From: Agarophyton chilense
Lineage: Eukaryota; Rhodophyta; Florideophyceae; Gracilariales; Gracilariaceae
Direction: 5' to 3'
NCBI GenBank assembly: GCA_030374765.1
Contig: JARGXX010000099.1
Span: 1,426,001 to 1,490,000, forward strand
Length of the DNA stretch: 64,000 nucleotides
Position 1 is the stretch's first letter, and each line of letters begins with the position of its first letter. The notes under the pieces were generated by a model. That model worked only from the letters and a program-made list of their open reading frames with translations. It ran no database searches and was not told the DNA's origin. Made by a program: the position numbers and the translations under genes. Below, one piece after another: positions 1-9,663 of this stretch.

Positions 1-1513
1 GGAGCCAAACCAACCGTTTCACGTGCTGATCGCTAATCTAGGGACTGTACCCCAGTATCTGGTGAAGAACCAAGTGATAGGGTCCATCATGCCGCACCCC
101 ATCGCTATGGTGCCGACAAAGCTGACCGCAGCTGACGTTCTCGGACTCGTTCACTCTAAGGAGGGGGACAGCCCGGAACCCGTTTCATCACCGGTACTCG
201 GGGTTCAACCTGTAACATGAGGGACGCAGCCCGTTTCAACGAGTGGTGACCGCCCCGATCCAGTCCAAGAACTCGAGGACCTGGATCTCAGCCACGTCCC
301 GGAGTCATACTGCCATCGATTGCCAGAACTTTTAAGGGACTTCACCACTATGTGGGACGGCTCCCTTGGTGAGATTACCACTACGGAACACCGGATTGAT
401 TTGCTACCGGACACCCGACCCATCTCTCAACACCCATACCGTGTCGGACCCGCTGCACGCGAGGAGGAAAAAGCACAAGTGGATAAAATGCTTCGAGCAG
501 GAGTCATTAAACCGGTTCAGTCGCCGTGGGCTTCTCCAGTAGTACTGGCTCCAAAGCAGGATGGTTCCTGGAGGTTTTGCGTCGACTACGGTCGGTTGAG
601 TGCCGTCACAGTCAAGGACGTGTATCCAATCCCAAGAATGAACGAGTACATTGACTCGCTGGGCACCCCCACCGTCTTTACAACCCTAGACACCAATTGG
701 GGATACTGGCAAGTTCCGGTAAGGAAGCAAGACCAGGATAAAACCGCTTTCGCGTCTCACTCCGGAATCTACCGTTTCAAACGGATGCCTTTTGGTCTTA
801 CCAACGCTCCCGCTACTTTCCAGCGAGCCATCGACATCCTACTAGCCCGCTTCAAATGGCGTACCTGCCTGGTCTACCTGGATGACATAATCGTCTTCTC
901 AGATAATCTGGACAAACATCTCACTCATGTGAGGGATATCATGACCACGCTTCGTGATGCGGGTGTAACTATTAAGTTGAAGAAATGTGACTATTTCAGG
1001 GACATCGTGAAGTATCTCGGCCATGTTATCCGTCCAGGACGTGTTAAAATCGAGGAGACTCGTGTTAAGTCACTCAAACAGGCTAAAGAACCGCGGACGC
1101 AAACCGAGATTCGTTCCTTTCTGGGAATCGCGAACGTCTACCGACGATTCATCCCGCACTTTGCGTACAAAGCTGCACCGTTAAAAGCGCTTTTGCGGAA
1201 AGGCCAATCACCAAAACTGGACCCCTTAACCCCCGTTCAAACGGAATCGTTCAACTCTCTTAAGGATTCTGTCATCTCCACCCCAATCCTCTCGTTGCTC
1301 AAGCCTGGAAGGCCCTTCACCGTAGATACGGACGCCAGCGACTACCAAGTAGGTTGTGCACTGTTTCAAACTGCACCAAATTGGGAAAGACGCCCCGTAG
1401 GGTACTGGCCCCGATCGCTAAACGTCCACGAGAAGAATTACTCCGTCTCGGAGAATGATTGCCTTGCAATATTGTGGGAATTACAAACTTTGCGCCCCTA
1501 TCTCATGCGTCTG
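1..1513 (+). mobile_element. Ty3/gypsy LTR retrotransposon fragment (pol: protease end, RT, start of RNase H)
   Basis: Fossil fragment of a Ty3/gypsy pol gene. The + strand reads as reverse transcriptase: a VDYG..LSAVTVKDVYPIP stretch near 580-640, a YLDD catalytic box near 880, a thumb region with YLGHVI near 1015-1030, and the RNase H entry VDTDASDYQVG near 1320-1350. The segment before 320 looks like the protease-RT link. The fragment stops exactly where the terminal repeat of the next element begins. The left part lies outside the window. It is broken and incomplete. The YLDD box and the order RT then RNase H are diagnostic of Ty3/gypsy rather than Ty1/copia. Confidence 0.92.
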
Positions 1514-1530
1514 TGTTCTCGGAATGCTAG
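1514..1530 (+). repeat. Left terminal inverted repeat of the 18.1-kb transposon
   Basis: This 17-bp sequence matches the reverse complement of 19594-19610 exactly. Weaker pairing continues for several bases inward (AGTG is shared at the same offset). The preceding CTG repeats just after the right end. Confidence 0.88.
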
Positions 1531-1604
1531 ATAAGTGTGCTAGATAGCTAGTTTTGTAAATAAAAAGCCAAAAAATCTAAGAATTTTGCAGATTGCGCTA
1601 GTTC
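1526..1604 (+). repeat. Left subterminal repeats (GCTAGAT / GCTAGTTT)
   Basis: GCTAGAT occurs at 1526-1532 and 1539-1545, GCTAGTTTT at 1547-1555 and GCTAGTTC at 1597-1604. Matching copies lie inside the right end. Clustered short subterminal motifs are the usual transposase-binding sites of CACTA-type elements; binding here is inferred. Confidence 0.65.
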
Positions 1605-1761
1605 GGCACCTGAGAAAGAAATATTTGGAAATAAGAACTCCATGCATCTTAGTGTTTTGACCACTTAATGCAGTTTAATCTGCATTTGCAGTTTACTGGT
1701 CACTTTTGACCGCTCTATGTGGAGATCCATACCAAGGCAGTCGTCAGTACCTTCTACCTCA

Positions 1762-2193
1762 TTACTGGCTTTTTTGCTTACTAGGCTCCAGCGTTCCACC
1801 GGGAGGATATTTGAGGTTGAAGAAGTCCACCACCGCATTCTCAACCTCGTCCACCTCCCCACTGCTCAAGTTCCTCACACCCGGCTGCCCCACCACACAC
1901 ACATTCCCACCCTTCTTCTCCACATCCCTACCAACCCTCCTCTTCTTCAGCCGACTCTCTCCAACTCCTCCCCCTTTCCATTCCTCTCTCCCCTTCTTCA
2001 TCCCAGCCGGCTCCCCGCGTCTCCCTGGCGTCACCGGCGACCCTTTCGCTCTCCCCCTCTCCTCTCCCACCTCCTTCAACACCTTCCGCGCACCCCAAAT
2101 CTCCCCCACCCCTTCCATGTGCACTTCCAACACTTTCACACGCCTCTTCAGTTCCTCATTCGCCCTCCACAGCTTCCTCATCTCCAGCCCCAT
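1762..2193 (-). CDS. Small coiled-coil basic protein, unknown
   Basis: The open frame runs from an ATG at 2193 and gives about 143 residues. It could extend upstream without a better start. The N-terminal 30 residues form a heptad-like coiled coil (MRKLWRANEELKRRVKVLEV), followed by a basic Gly/Arg/Lys-rich stretch. The pairing of a zipper with basic sequence recalls a DNA-binding or dimerisation protein, but no family is recognised. A GTGAGT donor-like site lies upstream on the same strand near 2265, so an additional 5' exon is possible, although simple splicing does not keep the frame. The opposite strand is open over the same region, but its product is Ser/Pro-rich and looks like an antisense shadow. 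Confidence 0.35.
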   Translation of the reverse strand: MGLEMRKLWRANEELKRRVKVLEVHMEGVGEIWGARKVLKEVGEERGRAKGSPVTPGRRGEPAGMKKGREEWKGGGVGESRLKKRRVGRDVEKKGGNVCVVGQPGVRNLSSGEVDEVENAVVDFFNLKYPPGGTLEPSKQKSQ

Positions 2194-2804
2194 GGGGATC
2201 CGCTCGACATCGCCAACGCCCGCGAAAGCTATCGACAAGAGCCATCGCAAGCGCAAGCGCACTCACCTTAGTGCGCCCAGTAGTACCCGCAGCCTCCCAC
2301 ACAGCACCCCCCCTCGAAAATCCTCTCGCCCACCTCCGGCCTTTTATCTCCTTTTTTTGACCCGCTTTTCGCGCGCGCTCGCCCAATTTCAGTACCCTCG
2401 TACACCCCTGCATCTACGCTCCGGATTCCCTTCACCCCACTCATTGCTCACTCACACACTCCCATCCATATTCCTACACCTTCTATCATGTTCAGCGCTC
2501 CCTCACTACTCCCAATTTCATAGCCTTCTCATTTATAATAAATCACACTCATTCGTAAAACAAACCGCCGATTACTCATAAGCCCTCTTTCCCGTTATGA
2601 CTTCCATAACAACACACACTCCTACACTTTTAACACGATAAACACCATTCAATATCATAAATCTAACCTCCTTCCCAAAAACCCCTAACACCCATTCCTC
2701 CACAACCATACTCCTTCTCTATTTAATCACATCTCCACACTCGCCACCCCCACCACTTCTTCAATTCCAAGCACACCGCACTCCAAACACCTTTCGCAAT
2801 CAAC

Positions 2805-3628
2805 ATGACCGACTCTCTCACTGCCATCCCTTGCACCTCCGACCCAGCCCCTATTGTCGGCAGAGGCCGAATCGGCACTTTGCTTCGCAACAACGGCACC
2901 CCACAAGATGCTTTTCTCTCAACTCAAGAATTCATCTCCGCGCAATACATCCCCGACGGCCCCATTTTCTTCTGCGGCAGAAATCATTCACTCGAAGACG
3001 TCATTCAATTCTGCTCTTCCTCCCGCAGAGAGGATCTGGTCTTCCTTCAGAACGGAAACATTCTCCCTCTTCTTTCAACCTATGGGCTCCAAAACTGCAC
3101 CAAACCGTTCTCTTCCTCGCCGTCCCCTCCCTTAACGCACCCCCCGAGGACGGTGTCACCCTCCTCAGTCCCCATGGTCTCACAACTGCCACCGGCAAAT
3201 GGGCTCCCGCACTCGCCAATCGCCTCAGTACCGCAGGCCTCACTTGTCATGTCGTCGACCAGCCCTCCTTCTCTAAAGCTTACTACGAAAAACTCGTATG
3301 GATATCAGCTTTTAATCTCGTCGGCTCCTCTTATGGCTTTATCACAATGCACGAAGTTGCAGTACAACACCGCACAGTCGTTTCAACCATAATGAAAGAG
3401 CTCCTCGCCATCGTCACATCCGAAACAGGAATCGCTTACAATACAACCGAAACACTCCAAAAACTTCTGGCCCACGGAAAAACACTTACACAGTTCCCCA
3501 CCTCGTTCTCAGACTTTGAGTTCCGGAACGTCTACTTCTACAACGTTTCTAACGCCCAAAAATCCATTGGAAACCGTGACCCCGCCCCTTTCCATACGAA
3601 CTTCTTGAACGTCCTCCTCAATGGGTAG
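2805..3628 (+). pseudogene. Ketopantoate reductase (PanE/ApbA)-like cargo gene, frameshifted
   Basis: The N-terminal part has a Rossmann NAD(P)-binding motif, VGRGRIG (about residues 18-24). A DGPIFFCGRN stretch and then DLVFLQNGN follow, typical of the ketopantoate reductase-like family. The C-terminal part continues in another frame with PPEDGVTLLSPHG and a helical KLVWISAFNLVG segment like the PanE substrate domain. A shift between the two frames lies near 3095-3108, without splice signals, so a single-base change is likely. The full product would be about 270 residues, close to PanE length. Family members reduce small 2-keto acids with NADPH; the real substrate is unknown. As transposon cargo it is unusual, and it may be a captured host or bacterial gene. 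Confidence 0.62.
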
Positions 3629-4043
3629 TACTTCATTCATACACCCCTTCCAATAAAAACAAGTCCTCCTTTCTAAAGCATATGTCCATCTCCTTCGCTG
3701 CCTCGATAAAGACTGCTATCCGCACGACACCACGTCAGAATATATGAAACGATATTAAGAATTGCTTCGTACATCACAAATCATCACTACAACCACTCTT
3801 CATAAATCTTCCAACTTTGCAATTAACTCTGTACCCAATAACCGCTCCTACAGCCTATCAAAGGTTTTCATTCATAACAATTATTCATACTCCGCAACAG
3901 AGATACGGCAACAACCTAACAACTACTTTGATCACTACATATATATATCCATCGATGACCACCCTACTTCATTGCGCTCAACATACTGTATCCGGTCCCT
4001 CACAAATACCTTTCTACACAACACTCTCCTCTCCTTCTCAAGC

Positions 4044-5229
4044 ATGCAGCGCTACGAAGCACGTCTTTTTCTACCCCCTGGTTCTTCTGTCCAATGCTCA
4101 GCAGCTGTGGATATTCTTCCACAACGAACGGTTATCACCATCGACGAAGTTCTTCAAATCAAACTTCCAACCACCCAGAATGTGGTCGAAGTCAGAGGGT
4201 TCCAGAATCATATCACCAACGAGCTCATGGACGAGATTCGTGACATTTGTACGACCACCAGGAGGCTCCCCACTCGCAACTCCCTACAGCAGCAAGATAC
4301 TCTGAAACAACTGTTCAAAGAGCGGTATCATATCGTTACCTATGTGCAGCGTACAAGGAAGACTAGCAAACAGGAACGCCTTTACTAAGATGTTCAGTTA
4401 GCAAACACTCTTCACATCGACCTTAACGTTCAAAATCACACTAACTACACTCTTCTGAGTTATAGACCCAGCTCTGCAATATACGCTTCCATTCAGATTC
4501 AACTCTCTCCTTCGGTTCATTCTCATAACGCTATTGAGATGTTCTATCCAAAGCCTGCTACACATTCTCATAATCGAAGGAGGCGTACAATGTATAAACG
4601 CGTTATACGGGTCTCTACAAACTACGCCGTTCAATCCAAACCAGCGATATACCTGGAAGAAACGAGCCTTTCTGGAATTCGGGGCTCTACTCCTTACTCT
4701 ACTCATCCCCCTCAACGCCATACTTTTCCTCGTTCACCGCTTCATTCCAGTCAGCGGTACCCTTTCATCAGACGTGAAGACAAATTGTATCGCCTTCTCC
4801 ACAGGAGGGGCCGCAGTTGGCGCTTTGGCATATCTTCTCCAGCTTGTTTCTATATCCTTCTTTCCAGAGTCCTATCTTAACACAAAGTTCACATTGACCC
4901 CGGAACCACGGAGAACCTCTTTTATGAACCTCGTGCTTGGCGCCCTCTCCCACTCTTTTCAACAGGCTTTATTCATATCCAGTCCGGATGTAACCTTCCG
5001 ACTACTCGGTATGAGGCTGTCGGCATGCACTTTCGCTGCTCTCTCTTCAACCGCCTTCTCCACCTCTCGCATTGAGGGACCTGGTGTTCCTATACTGCTT
5101 GGTAACACAGTGGATGTCGTAATCTTGATATCTTCGAAAGTTGTCATTCACTGTGAAAAAGTGAAAGCAAGTGCTACTCTCACGCGTTTCAATCCAGTTG
5201 TTCAGGAGTTTCTACTGAAAGACGACTGA
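4044..5229 (+). pseudogene. Membrane-protein gene of unknown function, interrupted
   Basis: The gene starts at ATG 4044 (an earlier in-frame ATG-less stretch extends to 3762). The first part is a soluble domain of about 110 residues. After an in-frame stop at 4386-4388 the same frame stays open, then the coding frame changes near 4535. The C-terminal 230 residues hold two strongly hydrophobic helices (FGALLLTLLIPLNAILFLV; GGAAVGALAYLLQLVSI) and weaker ones near the end. The family is not recognised. It ends 81 bp before the convergent ParB-dioxygenase gene. No good intron borders were found at the two breaks, so decay is the simplest reading; an unannotated intron cannot be excluded. Confidence 0.42.
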
Positions 5230-5310
5230 TCACTATTACAAGAAAAGGGGACTACTCCACATATTACCTCAAATTGTACTCTTTATTGTTCAATAGGTAA
5301 CAGATACTAT

Positions 5311-8300
5311 CTACTCGTCGTCGTCATCCATTATCATACCGCCGTCTTCATAGTCTCCATCTGTGTTAGCCGAGTTGAGACCCATCCCAGGTTCATCATC
5401 CTCTTCTTCATACTCCTCTTCCCCACTTTCAACAACTTCCATTTTATAATCTTCATCCAACTCCTCATCCTCATCTACATGGACGTCTTCATCATCACCC
5501 TTGTTGGAATCATCCTCTTCGAACTTAGGCCGAAATGCTGGTTGCCAATGCACTGCGTCCGGGAGCTTGTACCCATCCGGTACCAAGTACATGTGATACC
5601 TCATGCAAACTTCCTTAACCAATGCATCCTCGTATCCAGCTCCAGCATGAAACACATCTCCTCTTCCAATAAAAATGGAGTACGGCGGAATCCTGAACTT
5701 CCTCACTACCATCGTCCGAGACAGCCGCTTCAAGCTCCTGTCGTCGGGCACGTACATGTTATGTGACCTCTCACAAACCCAAAGCATAAACGAACTCGCT
5801 CCCGACGCCATCATGAAGAACCCTGGAACCTCTCCGACGTTCTTCTCGGCATCGGTCAGTCCTCGAAATTCCGTATGTAACACCTGCCTTGGACAGCCCT
5901 CCGCCGTACACAGCACTCGCCCCCCTGTTTCAGAGGCATACATCCTCTTCTTCCCCGACCTTTTGTTGCACAACCGAAGAGCGGCCGCAATCTGTCCAAA
6001 CCTCGCATCCAACAATAACCTTTTCCTCACCATTAAAACATTGTTCTCGTCCCCCTCCACAGAATACACAATCCCCACCTTCGTCGTAATGTACCGCCCA
6101 ACTCCCTTCATTCTATCTCCAGCGTCTCTCTCCTCACCAGCGTTGATTATGGGGTCCCATTTCTTTCTATTCCCTTCAATCGTCAAGTCCGGCTGGTTCA
6201 AGAAATCCGTCTGGAAGAACTCTAGCAAAGTCCCAGTCACATCTCCATCGAAGTTTACCTCCCTCTTCTTCGCCTCATCCGCCATCCCCTCGTCCGTGGC
6301 AAACTCTTCCAGCACAAAAAATCCTTTCTCCATCAGCTCACTTCTCTTAGTCGCGAAGTACTCGCGGGCCAAGTCATCCCTCTCCATTGCTGCCATCCAT
6401 ATCGCCTGCTCTTCATTCACAGGGTGGTCCTTCGTCGGTAGAATCACCCCAAGAACCGGTTCTTTCGTGGAACCCAGTTCCTTGTGCCTGTTATGAGCAG
6501 CACGCCAATAAACTGCATGGTGCACACTTTTCAAGTCTTCTACCCTCAAGCACTCTGCCCTATGCTTGTTCCGTAGGTAAATCATCTGCATCCAGAGGTG
6601 CTGATGCTTCACTCCATTTTCACCCGCCGGCCACTTGCTCGGAAGTGCATTCACCAAGTACACCCACGACATACCCGACCCCCCCGCATACGGTCCCGCC
6701 CTCTTCAGCCCCTTCGGAACACCCTCCGGATTATTGTCTTCGAAGCCACGCATTTGCACGCCTTCCTCCTCTTCGTCCCCTACAAATGCACCCTGCCCCC
6801 CATCATCATCCAGTTCATCCTCACTCGATGAGAAAACATTGAGTACATGTTCCTTCAAGAAGCGCTTCAGCTCTTTCCTGCTCATCTTCTTGAACACATC
6901 CACCACGTCAGCCGGTATTTGAGCCGCAGATGTGCCCACCGTCTTTCTCCTCTTCCTCTTCCGCTTTAAAGGCTGATCATACTCGCGTTCATCATCACTA
7001 ATGACCACAGCCTTTCCCTTCCCCTTTCTCTGTCTAGGTTCCATCACCCTCTCACCCGCAGCATCCAGCCCGCGCTCAGTACCTTTTCTAGTTCGTGTGA
7101 TGCGTCTGGGAACCACGGTTTCCTGGTGGGGTACAGACTCCCCAGCACTAGACGAAGGAACATTCACAGAAGGTGGCATCTCCACCACATCCTTCTCCGC
7201 ACTTGGGGACGCCAGACTCACTTTCAGACCGCCTTCAATCCGCCTTTGTGCGATTTTCATCCTCTTCGATACCAACGCCGGCCACAACCGCTTCGGACCA
7301 CTGAGCTCCATCTTCGCCGTTGGCATGCAAAGGTACTCCCTTAAAGACACCTCGTTCTTTCCCATCACAATTGTGCTGTCTAGAACCTTCCCCGCCGTCA
7401 GACCCTTCTCCTTTCCCGCCCTTTCGCATAGTTGGAACATTCCTATGGCGCATTGGAAGAACTGCTTTCGCGTCTCCTGGAAACGTCCCATATTCCCCGT
7501 AGAACCCATCCTCACCCTCACATGTAGCTGCAAACAACGGATTTCGAAACGGAATATTTCGTCTTCGAGTCCTAACAACAAGTCACTCGACACATGCGCA
7601 AGCGTTAGCACTGGACCCTCCTTGCATATGTTCTCAAAGAACTCCAGGAGACCTTCGCTCCTGACGAATTTCAACCCAAGAGTCGCATAGCGATTCAAGT
7701 GGCGCAAGCTGTAGATTCCTATAGTTTCGCTCGTCTTCAGCGCCCTAGCTATCCGTGTCGGAGTAAGGTCAGCCAACTTGGTTCTCTTATCGTCAATCAA
7801 GTTGCAAATGAAGGACACTGTCGAATGAACCTTGTCGGCGAAACTCATCTTCAACACATTTGAACTCATTTCATTGAGTACATTACCAAGACCGAGCACT
7901 TCGTTCAGCGATAAAGGCTTCCGGTCCTTGCGTCTCCAAAGAACGACATCAAGAGACCGCACAATTTCCAACCACTTTCTCTCTTCAGAGGGATCATTCT
8001 TCAGATCTCGCAGAACCAAGACGCGGTGATGACCGTCAATGAGTATGACAGGCACCACTACCCTCCCATTGTGAACAATTTCACTGAAATCTAATTCTAT
8101 TCCCCCGACGATGGCAACAGCAATCAACCCTGCCGACGCAAGCCAGCCAAACGTTTTGCACTTTGCCATCGTCACCGCCTTGTGTTCCGCATTCACACTT
8201 CTGACAGTCTTCTCGGGGATTTGTATGTCATCTATGTCCACAATCAAGCGGCACTGGTCATAGTCTGAAGCAGAGATCTTCTTTTCCACGAGAGTCCTAT

Positions 8301-8997
8301 CCACTTCCTGCGAAGGAACGGCTTCGCCGTCATCGAACAACTCCAACTCGGGACCGGTGTGCGAATCCCCGCGTACATTCACCGCTGACCCTACCTCCAG
8401 AACATCCTCATCAGAATCATCCACTATCGTCACCCTCTTTTTCGGCTTCACGGGTTGCTTCATGGCCGGCGGCACTGTTGTTGGCTGTGCCCTCTTCCCC
8501 CTCAAAGGCGTAGCAGACTCCTTCGAGGGGGTCGCGCTTTTTGGAGTCTCCGGCCGAGGAGGCCCTGGAGTCAGCACAGAGGAGACGCGTGTCATCATCG
8601 AGGTATCCCATGCGTATATACCTGCCGACACCATATACTTCAGCAACTCCGGCGGCTCCTCTGCTCCCTTGAAGGAGTACGGATACTTGGAGTTGATCCC
8701 CTCCTTAATTTCAGTCCTCCAGATGGCCACCAAGTCCTCTCCCGGCTTCGCAGACTCGCGCATCGAATGGCCATGCATCGCTCTGCAAAGCGCCTTCCCG
8801 GCCGCTCCACTGCCCCCAACACCTCTCAACTCCGCAGTGCCAACCATAGTACCCTTCTTCTTCCCTGTCCCATCCGCCAGGAACAACGCCACCCTATCCC
8901 CACCAGCCAGATTGTTTCCCGATGTAGCTTTTCGCGGAGTGGCGCGTGGAGTACCCCGCGGATTACCCCTCGCTTTCGCTTTGCCTCTAGTCATCAT
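5311..8997 (-). CDS. ParB-like domain fused to a 2OG-Fe(II) dioxygenase-like (DSBH) domain, 1228 aa
   Basis: Intact single-exon ORF starting at ATG 8997. Residues 1-30 are basic with RGTPRATPRK-type AT-hook-like sequence. Residues 225-420 resemble a ParB/sulfiredoxin-fold domain: a GLIAVAIVGG strand-helix, VILIDGHHR (D321-R325), then VVLWRRKDRKPLSLNE. The middle is charged, with KRKRKRRK nuclear-localisation-like sequence. The C-terminal domain looks like a double-stranded beta-helix oxygenase: H1041-x-E1043 (HTEF), IGRGDVFHAGAGY with H1117, and R1133 (CMRYHMYLVPD). These are the iron- and 2-oxoglutarate-binding positions. The last 65 residues are very acidic. By family, ParB-like folds bind DNA or nucleotide, and DSBH dioxygenases oxidise bases, proteins or small molecules. 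A role as DNA or histone demethylase is inferred from the methyltransferase-SET gene across the divergent promoter. The acidic ligand is Glu rather than the usual Asp. Confidence 0.72.
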   Translation of the reverse strand: MMTRGKAKARGNPRGTPRATPRKATSGNNLAGGDRVALFLADGTGKKKGTMVGTAELRGVGGSGAAGKALCRAMHGHSMRESAKPGEDLVAIWRTEIKEGINSKYPYSFKGAEEPPELLKYMVSAGIYAWDTSMMTRVSSVLTPGPPRPETPKSATPSKESATPLRGKRAQPTTVPPAMKQPVKPKKRVTIVDDSDEDVLEVGSAVNVRGDSHTGPELELFDDGEAVPSQEVDRTLVEKKISASDYDQCRLIVDIDDIQIPEKTVRSVNAEHKAVTMAKCKTFGWLASAGLIAVAIVGGIELDFSEIVHNGRVVVPVILIDGHHRVLVLRDLKNDPSEERKWLEIVRSLDVVLWRRKDRKPLSLNEVLGLGNVLNEMSSNVLKMSFADKVHSTVSFICNLIDDKRTKLADLTPTRIARALKTSETIGIYSLRHLNRYATLGLKFVRSEGLLEFFENICKEGPVLTLAHVSSDLLLGLEDEIFRFEIRCLQLHVRVRMGSTGNMGRFQETRKQFFQCAIGMFQLCERAGKEKGLTAGKVLDSTIVMGKNEVSLREYLCMPTAKMELSGPKRLWPALVSKRMKIAQRRIEGGLKVSLASPSAEKDVVEMPPSVNVPSSSAGESVPHQETVVPRRITRTRKGTERGLDAAGERVMEPRQRKGKGKAVVISDDEREYDQPLKRKRKRRKTVGTSAAQIPADVVDVFKKMSRKELKRFLKEHVLNVFSSSEDELDDDGGQGAFVGDEEEEGVQMRGFEDNNPEGVPKGLKRAGPYAGGSGMSWVYLVNALPSKWPAGENGVKHQHLWMQMIYLRNKHRAECLRVEDLKSVHHAVYWRAAHNRHKELGSTKEPVLGVILPTKDHPVNEEQAIWMAAMERDDLAREYFATKRSELMEKGFFVLEEFATDEGMADEAKKREVNFDGDVTGTLLEFFQTDFLNQPDLTIEGNRKKWDPIINAGEERDAGDRMKGVGRYITTKVGIVYSVEGDENNVLMVRKRLLLDARFGQIAAALRLCNKRSGKKRMYASETGGRVLCTAEGCPRQVLHTEFRGLTDAEKNVGEVPGFFMMASGASSFMLWVCERSHNMYVPDDRSLKRLSRTMVVRKFRIPPYSIFIGRGDVFHAGAGYEDALVKEVCMRYHMYLVPDGYKLPDAVHWQPAFRPKFEEDDSNKGDDEDVHVDEDEELDEDYKMEVVESGEEEYEEEDDEPGMGLNSANTDGDYEDGGMIMDDDDE

Positions 8998-9142
8998 TTG
9001 AATCGGATCGTAGTCGGTCGAGGTTGCAAATGGTCGCAGAGCGCTTTGAGCATTTTATGGTATACAGACTAAGACGTATTAGATCGAGCTCCTTTGGTGG
9101 CGACTATCCAAAACACTCCCGAGAGCAGTTCGTTGCAATCAG

Positions 9143-9194
9143 CCTGAACTACGTCCGCTTAGTTTCAACCTGAGCTACGTCCGCTTAGTTTCAA
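9143..9194 (+). repeat. 26-bp tandem repeat, two copies
   Basis: CCTGAACTACGTCCGCTTAG continuing to TTTCAA is repeated at once with a single A/G change (9143-9168, 9169-9194). It lies in the promoter side of the ParB-dioxygenase gene. Confidence 0.85.
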
Positions 9195-9287
9195 ACTCAA
9201 GAAACTCCTTGTCTCTTTCCATCACAAACACGCCTATTGGCTTGGTAGGCGATACAAGAAAATAAAATTAAAAAATTAAAAACATCC

Positions 9288-9362
9288 TGACGGCCGACAG
9301 AGGTGCGCTCCGACTTCATCGGGGGTCCCGATGAAGTCCCCGCGCACCTCTGTCGGCCGACA
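9288..9362. repeat. 75-bp palindrome, copy 1
   Basis: The arms begin TGACGGCCGACAGAGGTGCGC and pair with the far end with one mismatch in the first 21 bases. Pairing continues through a CGACTTCATCGGG inner arm to a loop of about 3 bases. The sequence could extrude as a cruciform or be bound by a dimer. Confidence 0.85.
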
Positions 9363-9415
9363 TAATACATATAATTTTGTAATTTTTGGAACGCTCAGGT
9401 GTACACGGTGCACTC

Positions 9416-9490
9416 TGACGGCCGACAGAGGTGCGCGGGGACTTCATCGGGACCCCCGATGAAGTCGGAGCGCGCCTCTGACGGCCGACA
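9416..9490. repeat. 75-bp palindrome, copy 2 (inverted copy of copy 1)
   Basis: This is nearly the reverse complement of 9288-9362, so the two palindromes form a larger inverted pair around a 53-bp A/T-rich spacer. Arm ends differ at about three of the first 21 bases. The core GACGGCCGACAG recurs at each arm end. Confidence 0.85.
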
Positions 9491-9663
9491 GAATGCAACC
9501 AGGATAGCTGCGAAGTCGTTCCGCAACAACCGTTCTTCCGTGCGCGCTCCTCAACCGTACTCACAATCTTTCCGTACCCACCCGCACCCACCCGCACCCG
9601 CTGCTCTCTTTCACTCAGGCTCTCGTGACGACCGCCCGTGAGGTTGTTTGAACATGTACATAA

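Larger units (their letters stand above)
9001..9663. promoter_or_regulatory. Divergent intergenic region between dioxygenase and methyltransferase-SET genes
   Basis: This 663-bp region separates two divergent start codons and so probably holds both promoters. It contains a 26-bp tandem repeat (9143-9194), an A/T-rich tract (9260-9283) and two 75-bp palindromes in inverted orientation (9288-9362 and 9416-9490). The sharing of an elaborate symmetric region by a putative mark-writing and mark-removing pair suggests joint control. No experimental signal is visible. Confidence 0.55.

Noticed and set aside
1706-2581. Long + strand ORF of 291 codons
   Set aside because: Ser/Pro/Thr-rich and antisense to a more protein-like coiled-coil frame; no family features.
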